The notes: generated from the letters alone by a model not told the origin. DNA of 47,906 nucleotides from a virus (IMGVR_UViG_3300033143_008746:1-47906), one strand, 5' to 3'; numbered from the stretch's first letter, positions 24,535 through 32,860 are shown. Made by a program: numbers and translations.

Positions 24535-25571
24535 GTCAGGTACCGCAAGGGTTCGATAGTGGAGCCCCAATGCTCCGTGGCCTTCGCCGCTTCCATGATG
24601 TGGAAGTGCTGCAGCATCTTCATGACGTCGGACGCTGGCGCCGTGACGACAGCCGACGTCGTTGACTCCTCAGATGTGTAATCGGCCAAAAGGCCCTTCT
24701 CCCGCACCGAAAACTCCTCGCGGCGGAGGTCGATCAGGTTGACATTGCGTTGCATGACACCCGAACCGCGACACGCATCCGCAAGGCGTTCGTAGTGCCG
24801 ACGGTTGCGCACGTCAAAGCTGGCGAGCAGCTCGCACACCTCGATGACACGTCCGAACAGCCCGCTCCATTCCCCGTCGTGTGTTGGCAAGGTCATCACG
24901 TCGACACCCTCCGCGCGGAGGATCGCGTCGAGAATCGCCATCACCCTGTTGACCGTGCGCTCTCCTGCTGCGCCGGGAATGCAATCCACGGCGTCCCCGG
25001 TCGCGATCAGGCGGAGCAGCTGAATGCAGCGTCCCACACCGAACATCTCGTGAAAGTTGTCGTAGGTGACGACGTCGCCCTTCATGGGCCGGCACACTGA
25101 CACCTTCGGCGTGACGAGCTGCAGCATATCCTTGTCATCGCTGACAACGTACACGTCGGCCCCCGTGATCGTCTCCGTCATGACACGGATGACATCGTCA
25201 CCCTCACGGTTCGCGAGACGTACCTGCCAGACGCCCATCAAAGGCAGCAGCTGCCAGACCCACTTCTCCTGCTCCATGAACATCTTGCGATGCGACTCGT
25301 ACAGCACCCGCTGCTTCGTCGTCTTCCCGCCGTCACGCACCTTGTAACCCGGCAGGATCTTCTGCCGGCGAACGCTGTGGACGCCATCCCACACCATGAT
25401 GACGCGCGTAAAGCCGTGCTTCTGGATGCTGTTGCGCAGCATCATGAAGGTGCCGAGCACGCCGCCCGTATGCACGCCTGCGCTCGTCTTCATCTCCTGG
25501 TACACCGTCGTGTGGAGCGCGCGGTGCAGCATGTAGTTGCCGTCCACGAGCCCCAGCTGCAGACGCGGCAT
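24531..25571 (-). CDS. 5'-3' exonuclease / flap endonuclease (FEN family)
   Basis: 346 residues. Metal-binding motifs of the T5/T4 RNase H family are visible: LVDGNYMLHRAL at the start, VWDGVHSVRRQKILPGYK near 80, REGDDVIRV near 140 and VVSDDKDMLQLV near 155, followed by the helical DNA-binding part. It would remove RNA primers or flaps during replication. The ATG at 25571 shares its A with the upstream TGA, and AGGGAG is five bases before. The 3' part of the gene contains a full copy of the bipartite element. Confidence 0.9.
   Translation of the reverse strand: MPRLQLGLVDGNYMLHRALHTTVYQEMKTSAGVHTGGVLGTFMMLRNSIQKHGFTRVIMVWDGVHSVRRQKILPGYKVRDGGKTTKQRVLYESHRKMFMEQEKWVWQLLPLMGVWQVRLANREGDDVIRVMTETITGADVYVVSDDKDMLQLVTPKVSVCRPMKGDVVTYDNFHEMFGVGRCIQLLRLIATGDAVDCIPGAAGERTVNRVMAILDAILRAEGVDVMTLPTHDGEWSGLFGRVIEVCELLASFDVRNRRHYERLADACRGSGVMQRNVNLIDLRREEFSVREKGLLADYTSEESTTSAVVTAPASDVMKMLQHFHIMEAAKATEHWGSTIEPLRYLT
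24678..24706 (-). promoter_or_regulatory. Bipartite promoter-like element, copy 3 (inside a gene)
   Basis: On the minus strand TGCGG (24706-24702) and GGCCGATTAC (24687-24678) lie 14 bases apart. It is within the coding sequence of the FEN exonuclease, where it encodes part of FSVREKGLLADY. The next start codon downstream is that of the Mre11-like gene, about 145 bases away. The last base is C rather than G. Perfect spacing inside a gene argues for real use. Confidence 0.5.
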
Positions 25572-27610
25572 CACTTCTCCCTGTGATACTTCAAGAACGG
25601 GCCAACCTCGCCGACGTTGCGCGTCCGGCGGCACGGAGGAAGCGACCGCATGATGAGACCACCGTAAGGCTTGTCAAAGAGACGCCGGTCGAGCACGACG
25701 ACGACGCCATAATCCCGCTGTGAGCGGATCAGCCGTCCGAAGCCCTGCTTGAAGATCATCGTCGCCCGCGGGATAAAGTCCGTCATGAAGCTGTTAGGCC
25801 GGATCTCCTTCAACGCGTCCATAACCGGTTCCGACGGGCTCGGGAAGGGAAGCTTGTCGATGACAAGAGCAGTAAGGCTCTCCCCCTGCACGTCCACTCC
25901 CGTCCACATCGACATCGTCCCGAGCAGGCTCGTCGTCAGCTCGTCGCGGAACTGTCTGACCATCTTCGTCCGCGGCGCGTCCCCCTGATAGAGCACCTTC
26001 CGGCCGTTGCTGTCCTTCACGGTCTCGCGCATCGCGTCGAGATTCCGATAGCTCGTGAAGAGACCAAGCACGCGCCCGTCTGCCGCCTCGATCAGCTCGT
26101 TGACGTGCCACGCGACCTCATCGCAGAAGCCCTTGTCTCTCGGAGTGTTCTCCATCTCCGGGCAGACGAACAACGCTTGACGCGAGAAGTCAAACGGCGA
26201 GTCAAGCTCAAGCGTCTTGCCACCCTCGTACCCGATCTCCCGCTCGATGAAGTCGAAGTTACCGCCAGTGCTCAGCGTTGCGCTCGTGATGACGACGCTC
26301 TGCGGCGTGTCAGGAAACCCTTTGTGTAGAGACTCTGCGGACACGCTCCTGAAGAGAAACTGCCGAAGATGCGCAGAGACGTCGACCGGCTTCGCGCACA
26401 ACCTCGTACCCTTCCCGCGTCCGTGCTTCTCCTCCAACCAGTAGACGACATTCGGATCACCTACGAGGTGGTAAGCGTCCGACAGGCGCATGACGAGGTT
26501 CCCCGCCATCGATATGACGCTGTTGTAGAGCGCCTTCATCTTCTCGCCGCCTGCGGCACGCGAGAGCTTGAGAAGGAAGACCTTCGCCGCCTCAATCGCG
26601 TTGGCGAGGGGCTCAGGATCGAACAGACCCTTACGACGCATGCGGATGCCGTCGTAGTAGATGCGTTCGGGGTCCGTACGTAGCTTGTCAAACACCTGAA
26701 AGAGCTTCCGGTGTTCGGCGTCGACCTCCTGCGCTACACGAAAAAAGACTTGTCCCCGGTCCCTGTCGTCCTTGCTATCGCTGTCGGCGAGCCGATCACC
26801 TTCTTCCTCCAGAAGGTTGACGATGTGGCGCGGCGCGTAGTCCGTGACCTGCCACCCGAGGAAGGACCGCGCGATGTTAGGAATTTCGTGCGCCTCGTCA
26901 CATATGAGGTACTGCAGGTCCGGGAAGATGCAATGCCTACCCGTCGCGTGCAACAGAGCCACATGTGCGAAGAGAAGGTGGTAGTTCGTGACGACGATGT
27001 TCGCTTCATTCGCCGTCGCGCGGGCACGCAGGAAGTAGCACGTGAATCCATCACAGCTATCGCCAGCACACTCCTCCGTGTCCCCGCACACGTGCATCCA
27101 CACATCGCCGTCGGGATTGAAGTCCAGCTCGCTTTTGTCTCCCGTCACCGTCTTCTTGGCCCATGCCTGAATGTCGGTGAGCTGCTTTCGCTTCCACGTG
27201 GGGAGATTGACGGACCTTGACTCGACCTTGGCAGAGAACTTCCCGAGCCGGCGTGTGCAGAGGTAGTTGCCCTTCCCCTTGAGCAGCGCAAAGGTGAAGT
27301 ACGCGTCGTCGGCGAGAAGCCCCTGCAAGAAGGGGAGGTCTTTCGACGCGAGCTGTTCCTGTAGGGCGATGTTCGCCGTCGCGACGATGACCTGCACCTT
27401 CGCTGCCAGTGCCTTCTGTACCGCAGGCACGAGGTATGCGAAGCTCTTCCCCGTGCCGCACGGGGCTTCGACGATCAGATGCTCCTTCGCACCGAAAGCG
27501 GCCTCGACGGCGTTCGCCATGTCGGTCTGCATCGACCGGGGCTCATAACCCTCGAACTGCGCAGCGAGCAACCCATCGTCACCAAAGACCAGGTCCGTGA
27601 ACTCGCTCAA
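25571..27610 (-). CDS. DinG/XPD-family ATP-dependent DNA helicase
   Basis: 679 residues. Walker A is EAPCGTGKS (48-56) and the DEAH box is at 238-241 (LICDEAHEI). Four cysteines of an iron-sulphur cluster are placed as in DinG: Cys118, Cys181, Cys186 and Cys191, with an extra Cys at 175. Motif VI is near the C-terminus (FGRLIRSQRDYG). It should unwind DNA 5'-3' and may resolve R-loops or recombination intermediates. The start is a TTG at 27610 with AAGGTG four bases upstream, two bases after the preceding stop. Confidence 0.9.
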   Translation of the reverse strand: MSEFTDLVFGDDGLLAAQFEGYEPRSMQTDMANAVEAAFGAKEHLIVEAPCGTGKSFAYLVPAVQKALAAKVQVIVATANIALQEQLASKDLPFLQGLLADDAYFTFALLKGKGNYLCTRRLGKFSAKVESRSVNLPTWKRKQLTDIQAWAKKTVTGDKSELDFNPDGDVWMHVCGDTEECAGDSCDGFTCYFLRARATANEANIVVTNYHLLFAHVALLHATGRHCIFPDLQYLICDEAHEIPNIARSFLGWQVTDYAPRHIVNLLEEEGDRLADSDSKDDRDRGQVFFRVAQEVDAEHRKLFQVFDKLRTDPERIYYDGIRMRRKGLFDPEPLANAIEAAKVFLLKLSRAAGGEKMKALYNSVISMAGNLVMRLSDAYHLVGDPNVVYWLEEKHGRGKGTRLCAKPVDVSAHLRQFLFRSVSAESLHKGFPDTPQSVVITSATLSTGGNFDFIEREIGYEGGKTLELDSPFDFSRQALFVCPEMENTPRDKGFCDEVAWHVNELIEAADGRVLGLFTSYRNLDAMRETVKDSNGRKVLYQGDAPRTKMVRQFRDELTTSLLGTMSMWTGVDVQGESLTALVIDKLPFPSPSEPVMDALKEIRPNSFMTDFIPRATMIFKQGFGRLIRSQRDYGVVVVLDRRLFDKPYGGLIMRSLPPCRRTRNVGEVGPFLKYHREK

Positions 27611-27611
27611 T

Positions 27612-27938
27612 TTACACCTTACGCTTGCACTTTCTGATTCCGGACACGATGGGTGCGTACAGCGCCGGCTTCAGCTCTTTACCGGTCTTCCCCGTGCGCG
27701 GAACGCTCACGAGCATCCGGTCCCGAGTTGAGCGTGAGCTGTCATACCGGCACAAGTAGTTTGCCACGCGAATACGCTTGTGATCGCATCTGCGGTCAAG
27801 CGGCGCGCCCTTCGGCAGTAGCAACAGCACCGTCCCCGTCTTACGAGCAGCGTAGCCTCCGGCCTGACTGGTCCAAAAGACGAGGTCGCCGACCTTGAAA
27901 TCATCCAACGAGGACTTCCGTACGCCCTTGCCGCCCAT
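27612..27938 (-). CDS. Hypothetical basic protein, 108 aa
   Basis: The second ATG of MRMGGKG, at 27938, is preferred because GGAAGG is seven bases before it. The protein is basic with a beta-rich core (FKVGDLVFWTSQAGGYAARK, TGTVLLLLPKG), resembling small SH3-like barrels, and a Cys-containing basic tail. It is the first gene after the candidate promoter at 27986-28014 and leads into the DinG-like helicase. No family is recognised. Confidence 0.6.
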   Translation of the reverse strand: MGGKGVRKSSLDDFKVGDLVFWTSQAGGYAARKTGTVLLLLPKGAPLDRRCDHKRIRVANYLCRYDSSRSTRDRMLVSVPRTGKTGKELKPALYAPIVSGIRKCKRKV

Positions 27939-27965
27939 CCTCATTCCTTCCCATGCAGACCGATA

Positions 27966-28003
27966 CCCTTCGCAACGCCCACCTAAGTAGACGATGCGAA
28001 GGG
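27966..28003 (-). repeat. Inverted repeat over the candidate promoter
   Basis: CCCTTCGCA (27966-27974) and TGCGAAGGG (27995-28003) form perfect nine-base arms separated by 20 bases. On the minus strand the arms flank the -10 box and start region of the candidate promoter at 27986-28014. No U-run follows, so an operator or leader hairpin is more likely than a terminator. Confidence 0.55.
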
Positions 28004-28014
28004 CACAGTATCAA
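27986..28014 (-). promoter_or_regulatory. Candidate sigma-70 promoter
   Basis: On the minus strand TTGATA (28014-28009) and TCTACT (27991-27986) are separated by exactly 17 bases. The -35 matches five of six consensus bases and the -10 four of six. It lies in the gap after the DUF932 gene and before the 108-residue gene, and would drive that gene and the DinG-like helicase. Confidence 0.5.
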
Positions 28015-28025
28015 GAGCTTTACGA

Positions 28026-28760
28026 TCAGTTGAGGTTGAGAATCAGATCCCGCGCCTCGCCGAGCAGCTGAAGCTGCCGACCCGGCTTGTAGCACTTGCC
28101 GATCTCGGTGACGGCGTTGTACAGCCCCCAACCGTTGCGCTCTTCCGTCCACACCTCGTGACGGGGCTCCCGCCACTCCTTCAGGATGCTGCCGACGCGC
28201 GACCAGCCCGCGGACGTATCCTCGCCGAGTCCGACGACGAAGCGGTTGAGCTTCGGCTCGTCGATCTCGACCGCGCGCAGCTGGTTCGTGACGATCGCGA
28301 GGTTGTTAGCCCGCATCGCCCACGTGTTGACCGCCAGCTGAGCCATCTCGTTGATGTTGACGCCCGACGTGTGCTTGCGCTTGATGACGTACTCTCCAGC
28401 GACGACGCCGTTGTCGCAGACGAACACGCGCCCGCCGACCACGACGATGTGAGCGTGAAGGCAGCGGTTCGAGTGCCGGATGCCGAAGGCCGGCGCGAGC
28501 CCACCGGGTATGTCCTGAAACGACTGCGGCGCCTTCATGATGAACACACCGAACAGGTCTTCGTCGTTCGGGCCGGCGACTCCGAAGCGCTCCTCCTCGA
28601 CCTTCAGGCCGAAGCCTTCGAGGCTCCGCGAGAGGGCGTCGACCCACTCGCCATGCTGCGTACCCTTCCACCGATCCGAGACCTTCTCCGGCCTGATGAC
28701 CGGGATCTCCCGAAGCTCTTCACGAGTCACAGCCTTCGCACCACAGTGAAGCATGAGCAT
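28026..28760 (-). CDS. DUF932 (phage/plasmid YfjQ-like) protein
   Basis: 244 residues. The central segment PGGLAPAFGIRHSNRCLHAH followed by VFVCDNGVVAGEYVIKRKHT is the pattern of the DUF932 family common on phages and plasmids. Family members lie near recombination or replication genes; their biochemical role is not established. GGAGG lies seven bases before the ATG. It stands alone between two non-coding gaps, so it is probably transcribed as its own unit. Confidence 0.75.
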   Translation of the reverse strand: MLMLHCGAKAVTREELREIPVIRPEKVSDRWKGTQHGEWVDALSRSLEGFGLKVEEERFGVAGPNDEDLFGVFIMKAPQSFQDIPGGLAPAFGIRHSNRCLHAHIVVVGGRVFVCDNGVVAGEYVIKRKHTSGVNINEMAQLAVNTWAMRANNLAIVTNQLRAVEIDEPKLNRFVVGLGEDTSAGWSRVGSILKEWREPRHEVWTEERNGWGLYNAVTEIGKCYKPGRQLQLLGEARDLILNLN

Positions 28761-28855
28761 GTTGCGCCCTCCATGTTGAGTTTTGCTCTACACGAAGCTT
28801 ACAACATACATGCGATGTGAGCAACAAGAAAACTCTCGAAATTGTACGCGGTACG
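28761..28855 (-). promoter_or_regulatory. Leader/promoter region of the DUF932 gene
   Basis: This 95-base gap lies between the recA-like stop and the DUF932 start and is AT-richer than its surroundings. The best minus-strand match is TTCTTG, 16 bases, TATGTT, which is weak. It also holds a nearly palindromic CATGTATG segment. No copy of the bipartite element and no convincing terminator is seen. Confidence 0.3.
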
Positions 28856-30118
28856 CTACTCCTTCTTACGAGCCGACTTACGCGTACGCCTCTTGTCCAG
28901 AGCGGCGGTCTTTCTCGCTGCCCGCTTCGCCGGTGGCGGAACGGGCTCAGGCTCGGGCTCTGCCTCTATCTTCGGGGCTTCCTTGCGGTACTTCTCAAGC
29001 GGTCTGACGAAGCCGCTGTCGTCGTACGCACGGTCGGGCGGGAGCGGCCAGTGGTGAGCCGCCATAGCCTGCCAATACGTCACGATGTCGGGGTTCTCCC
29101 GAGCGAGCTTGAGGAGTTTATCCTCCCCCTGAGCACGCACCGGGTTGATGATGAGGTTCCCGTTGCCGCCTACCTCCCCCGTCGCCGACGCTGTCGCGTA
29201 CCAGCTGCCGGAACTGGTGATGGCCGGCGTGCCCTTCAGAAAGCCGAACAACGTCGCGGCTTCGTCGTAGCCCAGCGCTCCATGAAGCACGAGGTCTATC
29301 TCGCGCATCGCCGGGGCGATCTTGTTCTTCTTCGACGTGACGCGCGTAACGATGCCGATAATCTCTTCGCGCTCGTCCTTGAGCCAGCCGATGCGCTTCA
29401 TCTCAAGCCGTACGCTCGCGTGGAACTTGATGCCACCCCCACCCGGCGTCGTCTTCGGTGTTGCCCTGCGGCTCGCACCGGGCATAGTTGCAGCCTTGAT
29501 GTCGACGAAGCTCTGATTGACGAAGCAAATGTGCGTCCGGCACTTGTGCAGCTCCAGCGTCAAGTCCCGCATCGCCTCCCGGATCACGCGAGCGGCCTTG
29601 CTTATGCCGTCGCCGTAGCTGTCGCCTTCCTTCTCTGCTTCCGTAGGAGCGGAACCGATGGTGTCCCACACGATGAGAACCGGGAGGCCCTTGAGGTCGG
29701 CATCGTCGCCGATCGCGGCGAGCGTCTCACGTATGACCTCGAAGCCCTTCTCCAGCGTCGGAGGCCCGTAGATCATCATGCGGTCGAGGTCGACGCCGAG
29801 CCGCTCCGCGCGGTACTTGTCGATGGCGGATTCGCTCTCCAACCACACGACGACGCCACCAAGGCGCTGCATCTGCGCCACGTAAAGAAGAAGGAGGGTC
29901 GTCTTCCCCTCGCTCTCTTTGAGAGAGTAGACCTCCGAGCACCTCCCGATGGGGAGGCCCCCACCGGTGAGGTAGTCGAGAATGGTGATGCCGGACGGAA
30001 GCCAACCCCACACGTCCCCGACTCCGAAGTCGGAGGCGACCGTGGGGAGTCCCGCCCCCACGATCTTACGCTTGATGAGGTACTTCGCCGTCCTCATCAC
30101 GACGTCGCGGATAGCCAT
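28856..30118 (-). CDS. RecA/UvsX-like recombinase
   Basis: 420 residues. The RecA core shows SGITILDYLTGGGLPIGRCS before the P-loop, the P-loop itself as SLKESEGKTT (Lys 72), a Walker B-type strand LPVLIVWDTIGSA, and an L2-like loop SFVDIKAATMPGASRR near 215. The first Gly of a usual Walker A (GPESSGKT in RecA) is replaced by Leu here. The C-terminal 40 residues are Pro/Glu then Lys/Arg-rich (AKRAARKTAALDKRRTRKSA). It would form filaments on ssDNA for strand exchange. The ATG at 30118 overlaps the SSB stop, and AGGAG is five bases upstream. Confidence 0.9.
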   Translation of the reverse strand: MAIRDVVMRTAKYLIKRKIVGAGLPTVASDFGVGDVWGWLPSGITILDYLTGGGLPIGRCSEVYSLKESEGKTTLLLLYVAQMQRLGGVVVWLESESAIDKYRAERLGVDLDRMMIYGPPTLEKGFEVIRETLAAIGDDADLKGLPVLIVWDTIGSAPTEAEKEGDSYGDGISKAARVIREAMRDLTLELHKCRTHICFVNQSFVDIKAATMPGASRRATPKTTPGGGGIKFHASVRLEMKRIGWLKDEREEIIGIVTRVTSKKNKIAPAMREIDLVLHGALGYDEAATLFGFLKGTPAITSSGSWYATASATGEVGGNGNLIINPVRAQGEDKLLKLARENPDIVTYWQAMAAHHWPLPPDRAYDDSGFVRPLEKYRKEAPKIEAEPEPEPVPPPAKRAARKTAALDKRRTRKSARKKE

Positions 30119-31698
30119 CAGCTCTCCTGCGACATCTCGCACGGAGTCGCGTACGAGCACGTCTCACACAGGTGAAGGCTCTCGCCGTTCTGCATCGATC
30201 CGTAGACGCGGTAGCACACCGGCTTGCCGGCGTTCGGCGCGTTGCCACCGATGACCGGGGGCGTGTTGCCAGCCCACACCTCGCTGAGCAGCTTCTGCTG
30301 ACACGCGTCAACCTGCTCCGCGGGGATCACGACCACCTCCTCCGTGGCCTCAGGAGGAGGCGCAGCCTTCTTGCGCGTACTGCGCTTTTTGCGAGACGCC
30401 TTCTTTGCGGCCGGGGCCTTCGACGCCGGAGGCGGAGCCGGGGGCGGCGACACCGGGGGCGGCGCTCCGACCACAGGAGGGGCGGACGGAGCGGGCGCCG
30501 GAACCGGTGCGGGTGCGGGCGGAGCCGACTGAGCGGGCGGCACCGGGGGCGGCGTGTTGCCGAAGAATGGCATCGACGACGGCGGCGCGTTCGGGTTCGC
30601 AGCAGCTGCCTGCGGGGGCGGCGGTGCGTTCGGGTTCGCAGCAGCTGCCGGAGCGGCCGGCGGAGGTGGCGGGATCGGCGGGGGAGCGTTCGGGTTCACA
30701 GCAGCCGGGGCCGGGGCCGGGGCCGGCGGAGCAGGCGGAGGTACGGGTGCCGGGTCCGGAGATGCGGCCGGCGGAGTCGTCGGGGGCACGTAGCCCGCCG
30801 GAACCGTCGACCCGACAGCCATCGACATCGGCAGGGTCGCAGCCGCAGCGGCCGGAACCATCGCACCCGCGACCGGGGCTCCGACACCGCTTCCGGCGAG
30901 GTACTCCGCGCCGAACTTCGCCCGCACCTGAGCGGCGGCGTCGTCGTACTCCTTCGTGTTCTCAGGCGGCGGAAAGACATCGTCGTCGAGATCGTACATC
31001 GACGAGATGATCTCGACGCGGCGGGCCTCGTTTTCGGCGAACACGTTACGCGTGATACGACCACCGGGACCACCAGCGGTGACGTCCTTCATGAGCATGC
31101 CGACGCTGTACTTCGTGTCGAGCCGCTCGCCGTGATCGCGCTTGACCCACACCGGAGTCGCAGCGTGCATGGCAGTGATGAGGCTGTCCTCACCGAGACC
31201 CATCACGAGGGTCATAATCTCGTTGTAGATGCTCGTGGGAAAGTCCGCGATCTGCGCAAGGTGCTCGCGCTGCGCCTTGTCCTCGTACGGCGTGAACGCC
31301 TGGATCATGTTACCGGATTCGTCGTACTTCTCGCGGCCCATGAGCAGGATGTTCATGTGCGCCCGCTTGTTCAGCGAAACGGACTTGCGCACGTCCCTGC
31401 TGAGCTTCTGGACCTCCTCAACGGCGATCTCGATAGGATCCTTTTCCCCCATGTTCCACGTCTTCAGCCCGATGACGGGGTTCGTCTTCCACGCCTTCGG
31501 GAACCACCACTTGAAGACGACCTTGCCGAAGAACCCGTTCGCCTTCACCGACCACGGCGGCAGGATGTAGAAGTAGACCTTCGTCGACTTCGGCACCTTG
31601 AAGAACCGCTTGTCTGGCTGGCTGTCCGCGTCAAGTTGCGCCTTCGCGGCGCGAATGCCCTCAACCGTCTGCACACCAAGTGCATTGATGTCGACCAC
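30118..31698 (-). CDS. gp32-like single-stranded DNA-binding protein with Pro-rich linker
   Basis: 526 residues from a GTG at 31698 (TAGTG overlap, GGAGGAG upstream). The N-terminal 270 residues form the likely DNA-binding core, with aromatic and basic segments such as KVYFYILPPWSVKANGFFGK and VVFKWWFPKAW. About residues 280-440 are a Pro/Ala linker with repeated NPNAPPP units. A Lys/Arg-rich stretch (KKASRKKRSTRKKA) and a Cys-rich tail (LCETCSYATPC) close the protein. The gp32-like call comes from size, the aromatic/basic core and the operon with RecA. T4 gp32 has an acidic tail instead, so the ending is unusual. Confidence 0.65.
   Translation of the reverse strand: MVDINALGVQTVEGIRAAKAQLDADSQPDKRFFKVPKSTKVYFYILPPWSVKANGFFGKVVFKWWFPKAWKTNPVIGLKTWNMGEKDPIEIAVEEVQKLSRDVRKSVSLNKRAHMNILLMGREKYDESGNMIQAFTPYEDKAQREHLAQIADFPTSIYNEIMTLVMGLGEDSLITAMHAATPVWVKRDHGERLDTKYSVGMLMKDVTAGGPGGRITRNVFAENEARRVEIISSMYDLDDDVFPPPENTKEYDDAAAQVRAKFGAEYLAGSGVGAPVAGAMVPAAAAATLPMSMAVGSTVPAGYVPPTTPPAASPDPAPVPPPAPPAPAPAPAAVNPNAPPPIPPPPPAAPAAAANPNAPPPPQAAAANPNAPPSSMPFFGNTPPPVPPAQSAPPAPAPVPAPAPSAPPVVGAPPPVSPPPAPPPASKAPAAKKASRKKRSTRKKAAPPPEATEEVVVIPAEQVDACQQKLLSEVWAGNTPPVIGGNAPNAGKPVCYRVYGSMQNGESLHLCETCSYATPCEMSQES
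30575..30725 (-). repeat. NPNAPPP coding repeats in the SSB-like linker
   Basis: Three near-identical coding units give A-x-NPNAPPP in the Pro/Ala linker, spaced by 17-20 codons. At the DNA level the plus strand repeats the word GCGTTCGGGTT followed by a purine-rich spacer. Slippage or unequal recombination could change the linker length. It is protein-coding and not a separate element. Confidence 0.7.
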
Positions 31699-32204
31699 TA
31701 CGCCATCTCCTCCTCTATGCGCCGCTCCTGCCTGTAGTTGTTGCTGAGCTGTTCGAGCAGCCGACAACGTACAGTCATGAGTTCGTGCAGTTCACCTAAT
31801 TTCGACGCGTAGTGCGTCAGCCGGACGTGCCAGCGCTTGTGCTGCACGTACGGTCCGTGTGTCTTGACCTGCTCGTCAATGGAACGGTCAGACGGCACCT
31901 TACCCGTCACGTTGAGAACCTTCTTCTCGCCGACGTAGAAGACCGCAGCCGTCTCGTCAAGGATGTCCTTCTGCTGGTTCGTGCGGTGGCGGAACGTACG
32001 CGCGTAGAAGGCCGTAATCGCCGCGACCCCGGGAGCATCCCACATCGCAGGCCCAAGCTGTTCGAGCTTGAACTTGGACTCCAGAATGTCGATGACCGCG
32101 TTGAGGTTCCGCGCTCCTTCCTCGTCGAGTAGCGGAACCTCCGAGCCGTCAAGGGTCTCACACAACTCCACGAACAGCCTCCGCCATATGGTCAGGTCAG
32201 CCAC
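31698..32204 (-). CDS. Hypothetical protein, possible recombination mediator (UvsY-like)
   Basis: 168 residues starting at the GTG at 32204, where GGAG is six bases upstream; the annotated alternative at 32210 touches that site. The protein is helical, with a middle ETAAVFYVGEKKVLN segment and a C-terminal Arg-rich helix (MTVRCRLLEQLSNNYRQERR). T4 UvsY also has a YY-x-G turn and ends in an Arg-containing helix. It sits directly before the SSB-like and RecA-like genes, where a mediator would be expected. The family assignment is an inference and may be wrong. Confidence 0.45.
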   Translation of the reverse strand: MADLTIWRRLFVELCETLDGSEVPLLDEEGARNLNAVIDILESKFKLEQLGPAMWDAPGVAAITAFYARTFRHRTNQQKDILDETAAVFYVGEKKVLNVTGKVPSDRSIDEQVKTHGPYVQHKRWHVRLTHYASKLGELHELMTVRCRLLEQLSNNYRQERRIEEEMA

Positions 32205-32844
32205 CAACACCTCCCCCCAGTGTGAGGACGGTCCCGCTCATGAAGGCGGGCGCGTCCTCAATCATGTAGACAACCACGTTCGCCATGTCTGACGGCGCGT
32301 CAGGCCGATTGTGTGGCGAGCAGTGCGGACACGTCCGCGCGATTCCGAACAGGCGCACGGGTACCGACTCCCCCTCGACAAGGTCAAGCGAAAGCGTCTT
32401 CAGCACCGAGCGTAGCGCCGCCTTCGATGCGTTGTAGGTGTAGGCGTGCGGCGTGTTGCCCGCCCCGAGCACGAACACCGCTGACGCGTTGTCAACACGG
32501 TGCTTGTCGACGTTGTCGCAGAAGCGCTGCAGGAGCAGGAACGGCACAACGAAGTTGATGCTCATGCCCTGGTTGATGATCGTCGGCGTATGATCCGCCA
32601 TCTCTCCGGTGAAGTGCCTCGACGACAGGATGACGAGCGTGTCAGGGAAACCGTCGAAGGCCGCGAACGCGCGCGAGAAGACCGCCTCCGCGACGTCGTC
32701 GCCCGCAAGCGCAAAGTCGACCGCGTAGTCCGGCCCGTGAAGCCCAACACCGAAGACCCTATGTCCGCGCTGCCTGAGCACCTCCGCGACGTAACCGCCA
32801 CGCTCACTCGCTGCGCCGCAGAGAACGATCCGCTTGCCGTCCAT
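32197..32844 (-). CDS. Short-chain dehydrogenase/reductase-like protein
   Basis: 215 residues from the ATG at 32844 (GGAGG five bases upstream). The Rossmann start is KRIVLCGAASERGGYVAEVL, a variant of the TGxxxGxG motif. LVILSSRHF near 75 takes the place of the NAG strand, and YNASK (in TYNASKAALRSVL) supplies the Tyr and Lys of the YxxxK motif. The end LTLGGGVGG is typical. Substrate is unknown; such enzymes are rare in phage recombination operons. The gene follows a bipartite element by about 17 bases and heads the operon with the mediator, SSB and RecA genes. Confidence 0.75.
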   Translation of the reverse strand: MDGKRIVLCGAASERGGYVAEVLRQRGHRVFGVGLHGPDYAVDFALAGDDVAEAVFSRAFAAFDGFPDTLVILSSRHFTGEMADHTPTIINQGMSINFVVPFLLLQRFCDNVDKHRVDNASAVFVLGAGNTPHAYTYNASKAALRSVLKTLSLDLVEGESVPVRLFGIARTCPHCSPHNRPDAPSDMANVVVYMIEDAPAFMSGTVLTLGGGVGG

Positions 32845-32860
32845 GCCAACCTCCATCTAT

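Noticed and set aside
24531-27610. Defence island idea for DinG-like helicase plus exonuclease
   Set aside because: The pair lies in a continuous phage recombination and replication operon with phage-type neighbours, so a defence system is not needed to explain it.
28817-30175. Plus-strand open frame (452 codons) opposite the RecA gene
   Set aside because: It is a shadow caused by GC-rich codons. The minus strand encodes a clear RecA-like protein.
30172-31737. Long plus-strand open frame (521 codons) opposite the SSB-like gene
   Set aside because: It mirrors the Pro/Ala-rich gene. Its product is Arg-rich low complexity, and no ribosome site or family supports it.
32290-32320. GGCCGATTG on the plus strand inside the SDR gene
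   Set aside because: No upstream TGCGG at the right distance, and it points against the local genes.
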